A stretch of 64,000 nt of DNA, from contig NZ_LWID01000001.1 in NCBI RefSeq assembly GCF_029783845.1, positions 1,992,501 through 2,056,500 of the forward strand, written 5' to 3'. Below, piece after piece: positions 1 through 9,244 of the stretch. The notes under the pieces were generated by a model. That model made no database searches and had not been told where the DNA came from. It saw nothing but the letters and a program-made list of their open reading frames with translations. Numbering within the stretch: the first letter of the stretch is position 1; each line of letters begins with the position of its first letter. The stretch is from Volucribacter amazonae. Its GTDB lineage: Bacteria > Pseudomonadota > Gammaproteobacteria > Enterobacterales > Pasteurellaceae. The translations under genes were made by a program, and so were the position numbers.

Positions 1-1057
<1,057 letters not shown>

Positions 1058-1205
1058 ATACAACGCTGTAGTGTTTTTGCGAGGTAGAAAGAAGAAAGTA
1101 TCAGACGAGAGAGAATAGAGAGTTAAAGTAGGCAGCTTGTTTTTGAAGTTAAAGAGAAGAAGAATAAAGAAAGGATAAAATTGAAGTAAATCATCAAAGG
1201 AATTA

Positions 1206-1321
1206 TCTTGGCGGCGATAGTGCGGTGGTCCCACCTGACCCCATGCCGAACTCAGAAGTGAAACGCCGTAACGCCGATGGTAGTGTGGGGCATCCCCATG
1301 TGAGAGTAGGTCACCGCCAGG
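1206..1321 (+). rRNA. 5S ribosomal RNA
   Basis: This is a canonical gammaproteobacterial 5S rRNA of about 116 nt. It contains the conserved CCCATGCCGAACTCAGAAGT core, and its ends pair (TTGGCGGCGA with TCACCGCCAG). It lies about 150 bp after the 23S 3' end, the usual rrn operon order. The exact ends are estimated from the terminal helix. Confidence 0.96.
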
Positions 1322-1336
1322 TTGTTATGAATAGTA

Positions 1337-1364
1337 CCCCTGTTGTGAAGCAACGGGGTTTTTT
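1337..1364 (+). terminator. Rho-independent terminator of the rrn operon
   Basis: CCCC(T)GTTG pairs with CAACGGGG across a short TGAAG loop, with one bulged T. A run of six T follows. Its position just after 5S rRNA fits the end of the rRNA operon. Confidence 0.85.
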
Positions 1365-1394
1365 GTTTATTAAGAATTAAGAAAAAAAAATTTT

Positions 1395-1436
1395 AAAACT
1401 GACCGCACTTTATTACACCAAAGTGCGGTCAGTTTT
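1395..1436. repeat. Inverted pair of DNA uptake signal sequences
   Basis: ACCGCACTT (1402-1410) and AAGTGCGGT (1421-1429) face each other. The flanks TAAAACTG and CAGTTTTA extend the perfect inverted repeat to 17 bp per arm around an 8-base loop. The 9-mer is the core of the Hin-type uptake signal used by naturally competent Haemophilus, Pasteurella and Aggregatibacter. Such pairs often double as terminators; this one may back up the rrn terminator. Confidence 0.85.
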
Positions 1437-1509
1437 AGAATAATTTTTCTCATAAATATTGATATTCTCATTTTCCCTCCTCTTTAAAAAATTTTAGTGT
1501 GAATTTATC

Positions 1510-2398
1510 TATAGTAAAATCTAATTAAATACGCTACAATATTCACATGGCATACTCAAAAGACTACCGACAAATGATATTAGCCAAACTCAAAGGTGGC
1601 GCAAGCTTTCGAGAATTGGCACAAGAGTTTCAGCTCAGTACTAACACCATCCAGAGATGGAAGAAAAATCCTGAGCGAAAGAAACGTATTGTTAAACCTG
1701 ATAAGATTGATAATGACCTCCTCAAAGCCGATGTTGAAGCTTATCCCGATGATTATCAATGGCAGCGAGCACAGCGTTTAGGTTGTAGCCAAAACGCCAT
1801 TTGTACAGCTTTGAAAAGGCTAGGAATAACGCGTAAAAAAGACGTTAGCACATTCTCAAGCAGATACTGAAAAACGAAAGTTTTTTCTTAATGCGCTAAA
1901 AGCATTTAAAAAAGCGGGAAGAAAAATCATTTATTGAGATGAGAGCGGCTTTAAAATGCATGACAACAGACCGTATGGGTATGCTCAAAGAGGTAAGCCT
2001 TGTTTTAGCCAATCCAACTGGCAACTTAAAAACCAGAGCAATGCTATCGGTGCTGTGCTTAATCAACAGCTGTTTGCTGTGGGGCTGTATAATTGCAGTA
2101 TTAATAGCGATGTTTTTCATGGTTGGGTCAAGCAGTGATTACTTCCGCAACTTCCTGATAACAGTGTTATTGTGATGGATAATGCCGCTTTTCATAAAGG
2201 TTCAGACACAAAAGCATTGATAGAAGCCGCGGGGCATACCATTCTCTGGCTCCCACCTTACAGTCCTGACCTTAATCCAATTGAACATACTTGGGCTTGG
2301 ATAAAGCAAAAACGTAAAGAATGTCGGTTAAATTGCATCGACCATCTATTCTTTTATTTTATGTGGTTGTGTGGCGATTTTTAATGAGTTTTACTATA
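1510..2398 (+). mobile_element. IS630-family insertion sequence, decayed, both ends present
   Basis: The left end TATAGTAAAATCTAATTA (from 1510) and the right end TAATGAGTTTTACTATA (to 2398) form imperfect terminal inverted repeats. The outer TA at each side is the target duplication typical of IS630/Tc1-mariner elements. The enclosed transposase frame is broken (see pseudogene). Length is about 0.89 kb. A 5'-truncated second copy lies at 16370-16838. The element sits directly against the remaining 3' part of an IS1595-type transposase gene. Confidence 0.85.
1547..2384 (+). pseudogene. IS630-family transposase, frameshifted and with stop codons
   Basis: The first part (1547-1870) encodes an N-terminal helix-turn-helix DNA-binding region (MAYSKDYRQMILAKLK..., LAQEFQLSTNTIQRW). 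The DDE catalytic region continues in another frame: DESGF, then VIMDNAAFH, then YSPDLNPIE, the D-D-E signature of IS630 transposases. Joining the parts needs a +1 shift near 1842. Two in-frame TGA codons (1935-1937 and 2136-2138) also break the frame; the second reads TTA in the copy at 16 kb. With two stops besides the shift, programmed frameshifting cannot rescue the protein, so I call it dead. Confidence 0.9.
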
Positions 2399-2983
2399 CA
2401 TTTTGCCCCTCGTCCTAAAAACAAAAAAGCTGACCGAGTGGATAGACGTTTAAAAGCCAATGCCAATCCGAATAAACGAGCCATATTCGTCATGCGTGAG
2501 CGTTATACCACACAGGAAACTCTTTCTAATCCGTTATTAGTGGGTGCAAAGAAAACGCTGACTTTCCCTATTCTGTCAGAAAATACGGCCACCATAAACA
2601 CCTTAGCAACGACATATATTGCACCAAACAGCCGTATTCATGCCGATGAAAATTCAGCTTACGATGACCTTATTATTAATCACGACTTTAAAAGAGTGAA
2701 TCATCAACGTGAATACTGTAGCGATGAGGGTATTATTAACAACCTCGCTGAAAGTTACTTCTCACGTTTCAAGCGTATGTATTACGGACAAGTGCATAAA
2801 ATGAATAATATCTATCTTGATAACTATGACAATGAAATTGCCTATCGTGAAGATACCCGAAAACTGGATAACCAACATATCTTTGATGATGTGGTTATGA
2901 AATGTCTTGCGACTTCTAGCGATAATGATTGGAAAGGTTACTGGCAAGGCTATCACAGACAAACTGAAAGGCTAATAATGTAA
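2399..2983 (+). pseudogene. IS1595-family (ISXO2-like) transposase, 5' part missing
   Basis: Directly after the IS630 right end the frame encodes about 194 residues with the second half of an ISXO2-like DDE transposase domain: IHADENSAYDDL, then the YCSDEGIINNLAESYFSRFKR segment and the YRE run near the C-terminus. The N-terminal zinc-ribbon and the first catalytic Asp region are absent. They are not found left of the IS630 copy either, so insertion was accompanied by loss of the 5' part. No own start or promoter is visible. The stop codon overlaps the next ATG (TAATG). Confidence 0.85.
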
Positions 2984-3444
2984 TGGCAGACCCTATTTAT
3001 CAAATGCAAATTCAACAGAAAATCACGCAACTTGAACGAGAAAAAGAGCAAGTTTTAGCCCACCTTGCTTTAGTGGAACGCCGTATTTTGTTACTTCAAC
3101 AGGCTTTAGAGGTGATGAATCTTGAGCCTAACGATATTCAACAATATGATACCGAAAATTACCAATATCGTGTTTATCGCAAGCAATTTAACGGCAAAAT
3201 AAGCCAACTGATTCAGCAAGTAATGAAAACAGAGCCTGAACGCCATTGGCGAGCCTTAGAGCTGGCAGAAGCGGTGCTGATTGCCGATAAACAACCGCAT
3301 ACTCCTGTATCAGAATATCATTTAAAGAATATCAGCAGTGCGATGATACGCTTAGTCAATAAAGGCGTTGTCAACCGTATTGTGGTGAAAAAGCATAAAA
3401 TTATCCAATGGCAATGGAAAGCACATCACAATAAGTCATCGTGA
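2983..3444 (+). CDS. Unknown protein: coiled coil plus probable winged helix, coupled to IS1595 transposase
   Basis: I do not recognise this 153-residue protein. Residues 8-48 are a heptad-rich, Glu/Gln/Leu-rich helix likely to form a coiled coil (QQKITQLEREKEQVL...). After a polar linker, residues 85-148 look like a small winged-helix domain ending in a beta-like VVKKHKIIQWQW strand. Its ATG overlaps the transposase stop (TAATG), so it may have been a translationally coupled passenger. It resembles the oppositely oriented gene at 3426-3947 in layout and in motifs (IQQKI, then a leucine-rich helix, then IQW near the end). The two genes converge and overlap by 19 bp. Confidence 0.6.
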   Translation: MADPIYQMQIQQKITQLEREKEQVLAHLALVERRILLLQQALEVMNLEPNDIQQYDTENYQYRVYRKQFNGKISQLIQQVMKTEPERHWRALELAEAVLIADKQPHTPVSEYHLKNISSAMIRLVNKGVVNRIVVKKHKIIQWQWKAHHNKSS

Positions 3445-3947
3445 TTCGATAATTCTTCAATTTGCTCAATGGAGTTTAATCGCCATTGAATAACGGAGCG
3501 TTTTGTTTTCTCGTCTAGCATCGTTTTTCTTTCCACAATCCCACGCTCCTGCAATCGTCTTAATCTCTGGCTAATTCCCCTTGTCATCGTCTGAATATCT
3601 GTTTCAGCAAGCGTATATTTTGTAATTTTAATCGCTTTATATGTGATGTCTTTTGCAGATAGCCATTCATTGGGAAAATCTTTGAACACTTTCACAATAA
3701 ATTGGCTGGGATAATAAGGGGATTTTGTGGTAGCTACCTTGTTATTTTTGGCGGCTTTAGATTTCATTTTGCTATTTTGTTTCTGTATTAATAATGAAAT
3801 CGGATCGAACTCTAGCACCATTAAAGCATTCCGTAATGTATCAATATTGAGTTTCGTTAGACGAATACATTGTTCAAAATGTATGATTTGCTGATTAAGC
3901 TCTGCAATTTTCTGCTGAATAGCGGTTGCACCATTTACCTTTGCCAT
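3426..3947 (-). CDS. Unknown protein: coiled coil plus probable winged helix, paralogue of the convergent gene
   Basis: This is 173 residues from ATG 3947. An upstream in-frame ATG at 4019 would add 24 residues, but that stretch encodes the hairpin at 3956-3985 and looks like leader. The N-terminus AIQQKIAELNQQ and a leucine-rich helix form a likely coiled coil. A basic Lys/Ser linker follows (KMKSKAAKNNK). The C-terminal 90 residues resemble a winged helix (EWLSAKDITYKA..., RGISQRLRRLQERGIVER..., SVIQWRL). The order of elements matches the 2983-3444 protein, so the two are probably paralogues. A DNA-binding role is inference only. Confidence 0.6.
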   Translation of the reverse strand: MAKVNGATAIQQKIAELNQQIIHFEQCIRLTKLNIDTLRNALMVLEFDPISLLIQKQNSKMKSKAAKNNKVATTKSPYYPSQFIVKVFKDFPNEWLSAKDITYKAIKITKYTLAETDIQTMTRGISQRLRRLQERGIVERKTMLDEKTKRSVIQWRLNSIEQIEELSNHDDLL

Positions 3948-3955
3948 AAATAAAA

Positions 3956-3985
3956 ATTCTCGTGGTTGAAAAAACTCACGAGAAT
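3956..3985 (-). promoter_or_regulatory. Perfect inverted repeat just upstream of the 3426-3947 gene
   Basis: ATTCTCGTG (3956-3964) and CACGAGAAT (3977-3985) are exact 9-bp arms around a 12-base loop, about 9 bp before the preferred ATG. No T-run follows in the direction of transcription. It could be a translational leader hairpin or an operator for the adjacent putative winged-helix protein. Confidence 0.5.
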
Positions 3986-4104
3986 GATAGTAGAATTGAG
4001 CTAATCGGTCTTTGTGCAACTGCTACATAATACCGGTACTATAAGGCTTCAATCCACTTTTTAGCAACTATTTTGTCCATTACACCATTTATAGTTAATC
4101 GAAA

Positions 4105-4445
4105 TAAGAATGATACACAAGCATATCCACCAAGTTACCCGAGTAAGGCAGTATACAGCACGCATATATCTCTTAATATTTGCCCAAGTGCATTCAATAG
4201 GATTAAGCTCACTTACATCAAGTGCATCATAACTGTGATAAGTATCTATGTAAACAATATTATCAAGTATTATTTTTTCTTGAATAATAGGAAGTAATTT
4301 GCTGATATTGTATTGGGTATATAATTTACCATTACACTTTAAAAGTCCGAATACAGTGGCTTTATCCAGCGTGAGAGTCCTCGTTTGCCTTTACGAGATC
4401 CACCAAAATCGTTTTTATCAGCTTTAAATTTTACCTCAAACTTGG
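4105..4445 (-). pseudogene. IS1016-like (IS1595 family) transposase remnant
   Basis: Read on the minus strand in two frames, the segment encodes a recognisable transposase core: EVKFKADKNDFGGSRKGKRG, then after a frameshift KATVFGLLKCNGKLY, then a PIIQEKIILDNIVYIDTYHSYDAL-like stretch corresponding to the second catalytic Asp. The match to the DESYFGG / VFGLLKRNGKVY pattern of IS1016 is from memory. The region before LNPIE is collapsed and the C-terminus is degraded. Boundaries are approximate. Much of the gap between 4019 and 4748 is this fossil. Confidence 0.7.
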
Positions 4446-4475
4446 TAAATCACTAATAAGTGTAAGTGGTAAAAT

Positions 4476-4493
4476 AAAATACAGCTGTATTTT
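4476..4493. repeat. 18-bp perfect palindrome upstream of sxy
   Basis: AAAATACAGCTGTATTTT is its own reverse complement. It lies between the IS1016-like remnant and the sxy regulatory region. It could be an operator or a residual terminator; nothing else distinguishes these. Confidence 0.4.
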
Positions 4494-4615
4494 TATTGAT
4501 ATTTACGAGTTCAGCTACTGTTATATTTGCTTGCTAATTTAATGAAAAGACGAGGATTCATCACTAAATAACCTTATAATCCCTCTTTTTATGTAAAAAA
4601 TATAAGATATTTTTT

Positions 4616-4643
4616 CTATTTTGGGATAGAGATCACAAATTTA
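4616..4643 (+). promoter_or_regulatory. Putative CRP site upstream of sxy
   Basis: TGGGA (4622-4626), six bases, then TCACA (4633-4637), flanked by T-rich and A/T-rich arms, matches the CRP pattern TGTGA-N6-TCACA with one half imperfect. It lies about 110 bp before the sxy start. In H. influenzae sxy transcription depends on CRP, so the location is meaningful. The assignment is from sequence only. Confidence 0.55.
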
Positions 4644-4697
4644 ATAGAATTAATTGTAATTGTTTTGTATTTATTTGTTTTTATATGTTATAAAAAT

Positions 4698-4731
4698 GCT
4701 GTTGGTGTTAAGTATACATAACTTTAACAGC
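4698..4731 (+). promoter_or_regulatory. sxy mRNA leader hairpin
   Basis: GCTGTT (4698-4703) pairs with AACAGC (4726-4731), with AAG/CTT pairing further in, ending 17 bases before the sxy ATG and just before its AAGG ribosome-binding site. In H. influenzae the 5' leader of sxy mRNA folds and limits translation. A comparable role here is inference. Confidence 0.45.
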
Positions 4732-4748
4732 AAAATAAGGAAACGTAT

Positions 4749-5390
4749 ATGGATCCTATCGCTAAAAATACTTTGAAATTTGTAGAGTTATTAAATAAGC
4801 TAATTGGCAATATTACTGTAAGAAGATTATTTACAGGATATGGTGTGTTTTATGATAAAACTATTATGTTTAGTATTTGTAAAAGTGGTGTATTTTATCT
4901 TAGAGCCGAGAATGAGTTAGCTATATATTTAGAATCTCTTGGAGCAGTCAAATGGATTAATGATTCACCAGGATTAGCTATTTCTAAATATTATCGTTTG
5001 CCAAATAGTATTATGAATGATCTACAATTGTATAGAAAAGTTGTTATTGCATCAATTCAGCAAGTTAAGCTACAAAAACTTGCTGATGAATTAGATAAAA
5101 AACAACGTATTAAAGAGATGGCTAATCTAACAATTAAACATGAAAGGTTATTGGCAAAAGTTGAAATTCATAATGTAAAAGAATTTCTTGCAGTAGGGCC
5201 GCAAAATAGCTATGTTAGATTGAAAAAAGCTGGTTTTACGGTAAATATTAACATTTTTTGGTTGTTTATTGCAGCATTAAAAAATAAACATGTTTCATTA
5301 TTAACAAAGAATGAAAGAAAGCAGGCTTTATCAGTTCTTAATATTTCTTTGACTAATGCGGGTTTAAAACCTGTAAAGGAAGAATCCTAA
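4749..5390 (+). CDS. sxy: Competence regulator Sxy/TfoX
   Basis: The 213-residue protein has the TfoX N-terminal domain (residues ~12-105, with RRLFTGYGVFYDKTIMFSI and FYLRAEN) and the TfoX C-terminal helix-hairpin-like domain (~125-205, with LTIKHERLLAKVEIHNVKEFLAVG). Its length fits H. influenzae Sxy (217). Sxy works with CRP at CRP-S promoters to switch on DNA uptake genes. AAGG precedes the ATG by 9 bases. The gene is flanked by IS debris on the left and rluA on the right. A candidate target operon (com) lies at the right end of this window. Confidence 0.93.
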   Translation: MDPIAKNTLKFVELLNKLIGNITVRRLFTGYGVFYDKTIMFSICKSGVFYLRAENELAIYLESLGAVKWINDSPGLAISKYYRLPNSIMNDLQLYRKVVIASIQQVKLQKLADELDKKQRIKEMANLTIKHERLLAKVEIHNVKEFLAVGPQNSYVRLKKAGFTVNINIFWLFIAALKNKHVSLLTKNERKQALSVLNISLTNAGLKPVKEES

Positions 5391-5434
5391 TGTAAATTAG
5401 AATTCTAAGATATTATGCTTAATCCAACACACAT

Positions 5435-5463
5435 TAAGACCCGATATAAGTTATCGGGTCTTA
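5435..5463 (+). terminator. Probable terminator after sxy
   Basis: TAAGACCCGATA and TATCGGGTCTTA are perfect 12-bp arms around a 5-base loop, about 45 bp after the sxy stop. There is no good T-run on either side, so termination efficiency is uncertain. Confidence 0.6.
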
Positions 5464-5582
5464 ACCTATTAATAAACTTGCTTTTAAAATTTGTTCTATT
5501 TGGAACGACCATTGTGTTAGGTTGTTTTAAATTAAAGCAGGTTATAATAAGCAAAAAATCATTTTGTTAGATTATTTATTTT

Positions 5583-6242
5583 TTAAAACTCCGTTTTCGC
5601 TTGAAAATACAGGATTTCTCCACTAATTGGGTGTTTAATTTGTAATGTTTCGGCGTGTAAGCATAAACGGGGGGAGAGGGATTTTGCTTGTGGTGGGGCG
5701 TAGAATTTATCGCCTAAAATGGGGTGTCCAAGGGCGACGAGATGTAAGCGTAATTGATGAGAACGTCCTGTAATGGGGTTAAGCTGTACCCTTGTGGTAT
5801 TATTGGCAAGGCGTGCTAAGACGCGAAACTCAGTAATTGCCTTTTTACCTCGCTCAAAACAAATCATTTGGCGAGGGCGATTTTCCCAATCACAAATAAG
5901 GGGTAATTCAATACGCCCTTGTTCAGGTTTGATATGTCCCCATACTAAAGCTTGGTATTGTTTTTTCGGTTCACGTTCACGAAACTGTCGTTTTAATTCC
6001 CGATCAGCCTGTTTACTCAGAGCAAATAAAAGTAACCCACTAGTTGACATATCTAGCCGATGTGCAGGTTCACAAAAACCATATTTTTGTTTTACTCGCA
6101 TCATTGCACTGTCAAAAAATTGTGGTTGGTTACCCGGGACAGAAAGTAAGCCACTTGGTTTATTTACCACGATAATATGATTATCGTGGTAAACCACGTC
6201 AAGCCAAGGTTCAATGGGGGGATTATATTCCAGTAATGCCAT
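5583..6242 (-). CDS. rluA: Dual-specificity pseudouridine synthase RluA
   Basis: This 219-residue RluA-family enzyme makes pseudouridine at 23S rRNA position 746 and tRNA position 32 in the known family members. The signature HRLDMSTSGLLLFAL contains the catalytic Asp (HRLD). VNKPSGLLSVPG near the N-terminus is also typical. There is no S4 domain, as expected for RluA rather than RluC/D. It starts one base after the rapA stop, so it is probably cotranscribed and coupled. The rapA-rluA order is shared with E. coli. Confidence 0.93.
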   Translation of the reverse strand: MALLEYNPPIEPWLDVVYHDNHIIVVNKPSGLLSVPGNQPQFFDSAMMRVKQKYGFCEPAHRLDMSTSGLLLFALSKQADRELKRQFREREPKKQYQALVWGHIKPEQGRIELPLICDWENRPRQMICFERGKKAITEFRVLARLANNTTRVQLNPITGRSHQLRLHLVALGHPILGDKFYAPPQAKSLSPRLCLHAETLQIKHPISGEILYFQAKTEF

Positions 6243-6243
6243 T

Positions 6244-9147
6244 TTATTCTTTATTACTAATAATTACACGCAGACTATCTAAACGCCAGTCTGCTTGGTT
6301 TAATGCCTGCGATGATTGTAAGCGAATTTGCTGTAATTTTTCAATTTCTTCTGTTCGGATATTCTTATTTACCCGTTGTAATGCGACAAGACGATCTAAT
6401 TCTTGACTAAGTACTTGCTCACTTTGTTGTTTCGCTTGTTGAATAAGCTGTTTGGCATAAGGCTGAATAAGTTGTTTGGCTTTATCTAAGCCTTGTTCTA
6501 TATCAGCACGAATGGTTTTTATTATTTTGTGTGCAAGTTGTTTTTTCAGAGGTTTAAGTTGTTTATTAAGTTGTGTAAAACTCACTTTTTCAGCTAAATT
6601 ATTGCCATTTTTATCTACTAATAAACGGATTGGCGTTGGGGGTAAAAAGCGTTCTAGTTGTAATGCCTTAGGTGCTTGTACTTCAACGATAAAAATGAGT
6701 TCTAATAGTAGTGTTCCCGTTGGAATATTTTTATTAATTAATAAGGCGGTGCTAGCTTTGCCAATATCACCACTGGTTAATAAATCAATTCCATGGCAAA
6801 TAATGGGGTGATCCCAAGTTAAAAATTCAAGGTCTTCTCGTGCTAGGGCTAAACTGCGTTGCAATGTTAGGCCTGTGGTTTCTGTTTTTATTCCCGGAAA
6901 ATCAGGTATGAGCATATTACCTGTGGTAGAAAGTGTAAAGCTGTTTTCATCTAAATCTTCTTGTTCTAAGCCAATAATATCAAAAAGTGTGTTGGCAAAT
7001 TCGGCTAATTCTTGATTATGTTCTTGCTGAGCAATTTGTTCTGCTAATTGTTGTCCTTTTATTCCACCATAAGAATGAATTTCTAATAAACGATCACGTC
7101 CTTGTTCTAATTGTTGTTGTAATTCTTGACGCTGTTGTTGGGTAGATTGTAAAAATTGTTGAAACGCTTGTGGTTGATGAGCTTGTTCATTTTGTAAAAA
7201 ATATTGTAATTTTTCACCGCACTTAGCAAAAAGCGTTGATCCTGTTGGGCAAGTTTGTTCAAAAGCATTTAATCCTTGATGATACCATTGAGCTAAATGC
7301 TGTTGAGCGGTCTCAGCAAAACATAGGGTATAAATATGAATATCTTGTTGTTGTCCAATACGATCAAGGCGTCCAATACATTGTTCTAAGCGATCAGGGT
7401 GAGTCGGTAAATTAAATAAAATAAGATGATGAGCAAATTGGAAATTTCGCCCTTCTGAGCCAATATGCGAACTTAATAAGACTTGTGCTCCCTCTTCTTG
7501 CTGAGCAAAATAAGCACTGGCACGATCACGTTCAATAATGGACATATTTTCATGGAATACCGCACAACGAATTCCCTCTTTTTGGCGTAATGCCTGTTCT
7601 AATTGAATGGCGGTGTTTGCTTGTTGACAAATCACCAGAATTTTATTTTCACGATGATTTTTAACAAAATCTGTTAACCAATCAATACGGGGATCAAATG
7701 CCCACCAAGCGGCTTCTGGATTAAGCTGTTGAAAAATTTGCTCAGGATAAAATAAATTATCTTGCTGGTTTGGTTGTAGTAAGCCCATTACCTTAATGGC
7801 ATTTTCATATTGCTTAGGTTGCGGAAAGTTAATAGGGTGATAAATACGCTGTGGAAATCCTTGTACACTTTGCCGACTATTGCGGAACAAAACACGACTT
7901 GTGCCATGCCGATCAATTAAATCATCAATCAAGCGTTGGCGAGTCTGTTGATGTTGTTCGTTTTGTTGTTCCAGTTGAGTAAATAAAGCAGAACAGTCTT
8001 GCTCTGTTAATAAGGAAGCGATATGTTGTTTTTGTTCATCTGTGAGTTTTTGTCCACTTAATAAACTCTCTACCGCTTGTGAAACGGGTTGATATTGTGC
8101 TTGTTCTGTACAAAATGCTTGGAAATCATAAAAGCGATTAGGGTCTAATAATCGCAAACGGGCAAAATGACTAGCTAAACCTAATTGTTCAGGGGTTGCG
8201 GTCAGTAATAATACCGCTGGGATTTGTTGAGTAAGTTGCTCTATTAACTGATATTCAGGGCTAACCTCTTGTTCTGACCAAGCAAGATGATGGGCTTCAT
8301 CCACAATCAGCATATCAAATTCAGCTTGTTTTAATTGTTCAACTCGCTGTGGATATTGGATTAACCAATCTAAGGCACAAATGATTAGATTTTCACTGGC
8401 AAAAGGATTAACTTTTTCATCATATTCAGGACGATCAAAATCCGCACAACGTTCTTCATCAAATAAAGCAAAGTTTAAGTTAAAACGGCGTAGCATTTCC
8501 ACCAACCACTGATGTTGCAGATTTTCAGGCACAATAATCAAAGCTCGAGTAACTTTGCTTTGAAATAATTGTTGTTGCAAAATCATTCCAGCCTCAATGG
8601 TTTTTCCTAATCCTACTTCATCAGCCAGCAATACACGAGGATAAATCCGTTGCCCCACTTCTTTGGCAATATGTAACTGATGAGCCATTAATGACGCACG
8701 AATTCCACGTAATCCACGTAACGGCGATTGATATTGAGCTTGTTGATGTAATAAGGATTGATAACGTAAAACGAAATGATCATTGCGATCAATTTGAGCG
8801 GAAAATAAACGGTCTTGTGGTTTACCAAAGCGAATTTGATGTGCTAAGTCAATTTCTTTAATTAAGCAAATATCGTGATCTGCTAGATTTTCCACTTGAT
8901 AAACAGCAAGATCTTCGCTGTATTCAACGGATAGCACTTTTCCTTGCCAGCCTGTATGATGTTGGATAATATCGCCTACGTTAAATAAAATACGCACTAA
9001 AGGGGCAGAATCCACAGCATAAATACGTTGTTCATCGGCAATGGGAAATAAAATGGTAACCGTACGGTAATTACATTCTACAATGATCCCTAAGCCTAAA
9101 TTATTTTCTGTTTCGCTAATCCAGCGTTGTCCAAGTTTAAATAGCAT
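6244..9147 (-). CDS. rapA: RNA polymerase-associated helicase RapA (HepA)
   Basis: This SWI2/SNF2-type ATPase of about 967 residues (E. coli RapA 968) recycles RNA polymerase. It has N-terminal Tudor-like segments (FKLGQRWISETENNLGLG), Walker A DEVGLGKTIEAG, the DEAH box in IVDEAHHLAW, motif III LLTATPEQL, the C-terminal helicase half with SSHIGSEGRNFQ and QCIGRLDRIGQ, and a long Gln-rich helical region afterwards. I chose ATG 9147 because MLFKLGQRW aligns with the RapA start; an in-frame ATG at 9156 would add three residues. It heads the rapA-rluA pair and carries an internal uptake signal near 7217. Confidence 0.95.
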   Translation of the reverse strand: MLFKLGQRWISETENNLGLGIIVECNYRTVTILFPIADEQRIYAVDSAPLVRILFNVGDIIQHHTGWQGKVLSVEYSEDLAVYQVENLADHDICLIKEIDLAHQIRFGKPQDRLFSAQIDRNDHFVLRYQSLLHQQAQYQSPLRGLRGIRASLMAHQLHIAKEVGQRIYPRVLLADEVGLGKTIEAGMILQQQLFQSKVTRALIIVPENLQHQWLVEMLRRFNLNFALFDEERCADFDRPEYDEKVNPFASENLIICALDWLIQYPQRVEQLKQAEFDMLIVDEAHHLAWSEQEVSPEYQLIEQLTQQIPAVLLLTATPEQLGLASHFARLRLLDPNRFYDFQAFCTEQAQYQPVSQAVESLLSGQKLTDEQKQHIASLLTEQDCSALFTQLEQQNEQHQQTRQRLIDDLIDRHGTSRVLFRNSRQSVQGFPQRIYHPINFPQPKQYENAIKVMGLLQPNQQDNLFYPEQIFQQLNPEAAWWAFDPRIDWLTDFVKNHRENKILVICQQANTAIQLEQALRQKEGIRCAVFHENMSIIERDRASAYFAQQEEGAQVLLSSHIGSEGRNFQFAHHLILFNLPTHPDRLEQCIGRLDRIGQQQDIHIYTLCFAETAQQHLAQWYHQGLNAFEQTCPTGSTLFAKCGEKLQYFLQNEQAHQPQAFQQFLQSTQQQRQELQQQLEQGRDRLLEIHSYGGIKGQQLAEQIAQQEHNQELAEFANTLFDIIGLEQEDLDENSFTLSTTGNMLIPDFPGIKTETTGLTLQRSLALAREDLEFLTWDHPIICHGIDLLTSGDIGKASTALLINKNIPTGTLLLELIFIVEVQAPKALQLERFLPPTPIRLLVDKNGNNLAEKVSFTQLNKQLKPLKKQLAHKIIKTIRADIEQGLDKAKQLIQPYAKQLIQQAKQQSEQVLSQELDRLVALQRVNKNIRTEEIEKLQQIRLQSSQALNQADWRLDSLRVIISNKE

Positions 9148-9244
9148 AAATCCCATACCCCTAAGGCAATTTACAAAGCGGGCTATTCTAGCGAATTTTG
9201 TTGTTGTCGGCTACTAAGTGCGGTGAGTTTTAGGATTTTTTCTT

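Noticed and set aside
1835..1875. A6G stretch as a programmed frameshift site in the IS630 transposase
   Set aside because: Restoring the frame needs a +1 shift, the -1 product stops at once, and two later TGA codons break the gene anyway.
4073..4297. 74-codon plus-strand frame
   Set aside because: It is antisense to the IS1016-like transposase remnant, has no ribosome-binding site and no protein-like pattern.
4476..4493. LexA/SOS box reading of the palindrome upstream of sxy
   Set aside because: The CTGT-N8-ACAG spacing is absent; the palindrome is ACAGCTGT with no spacer.
5480..5545. Possible degenerate copy of the MITE-like repeat after sxy
   Set aside because: GGAACGACC and TTTTAAATTAAAG resemble parts of the arms, but order and ends do not match well enough to call.
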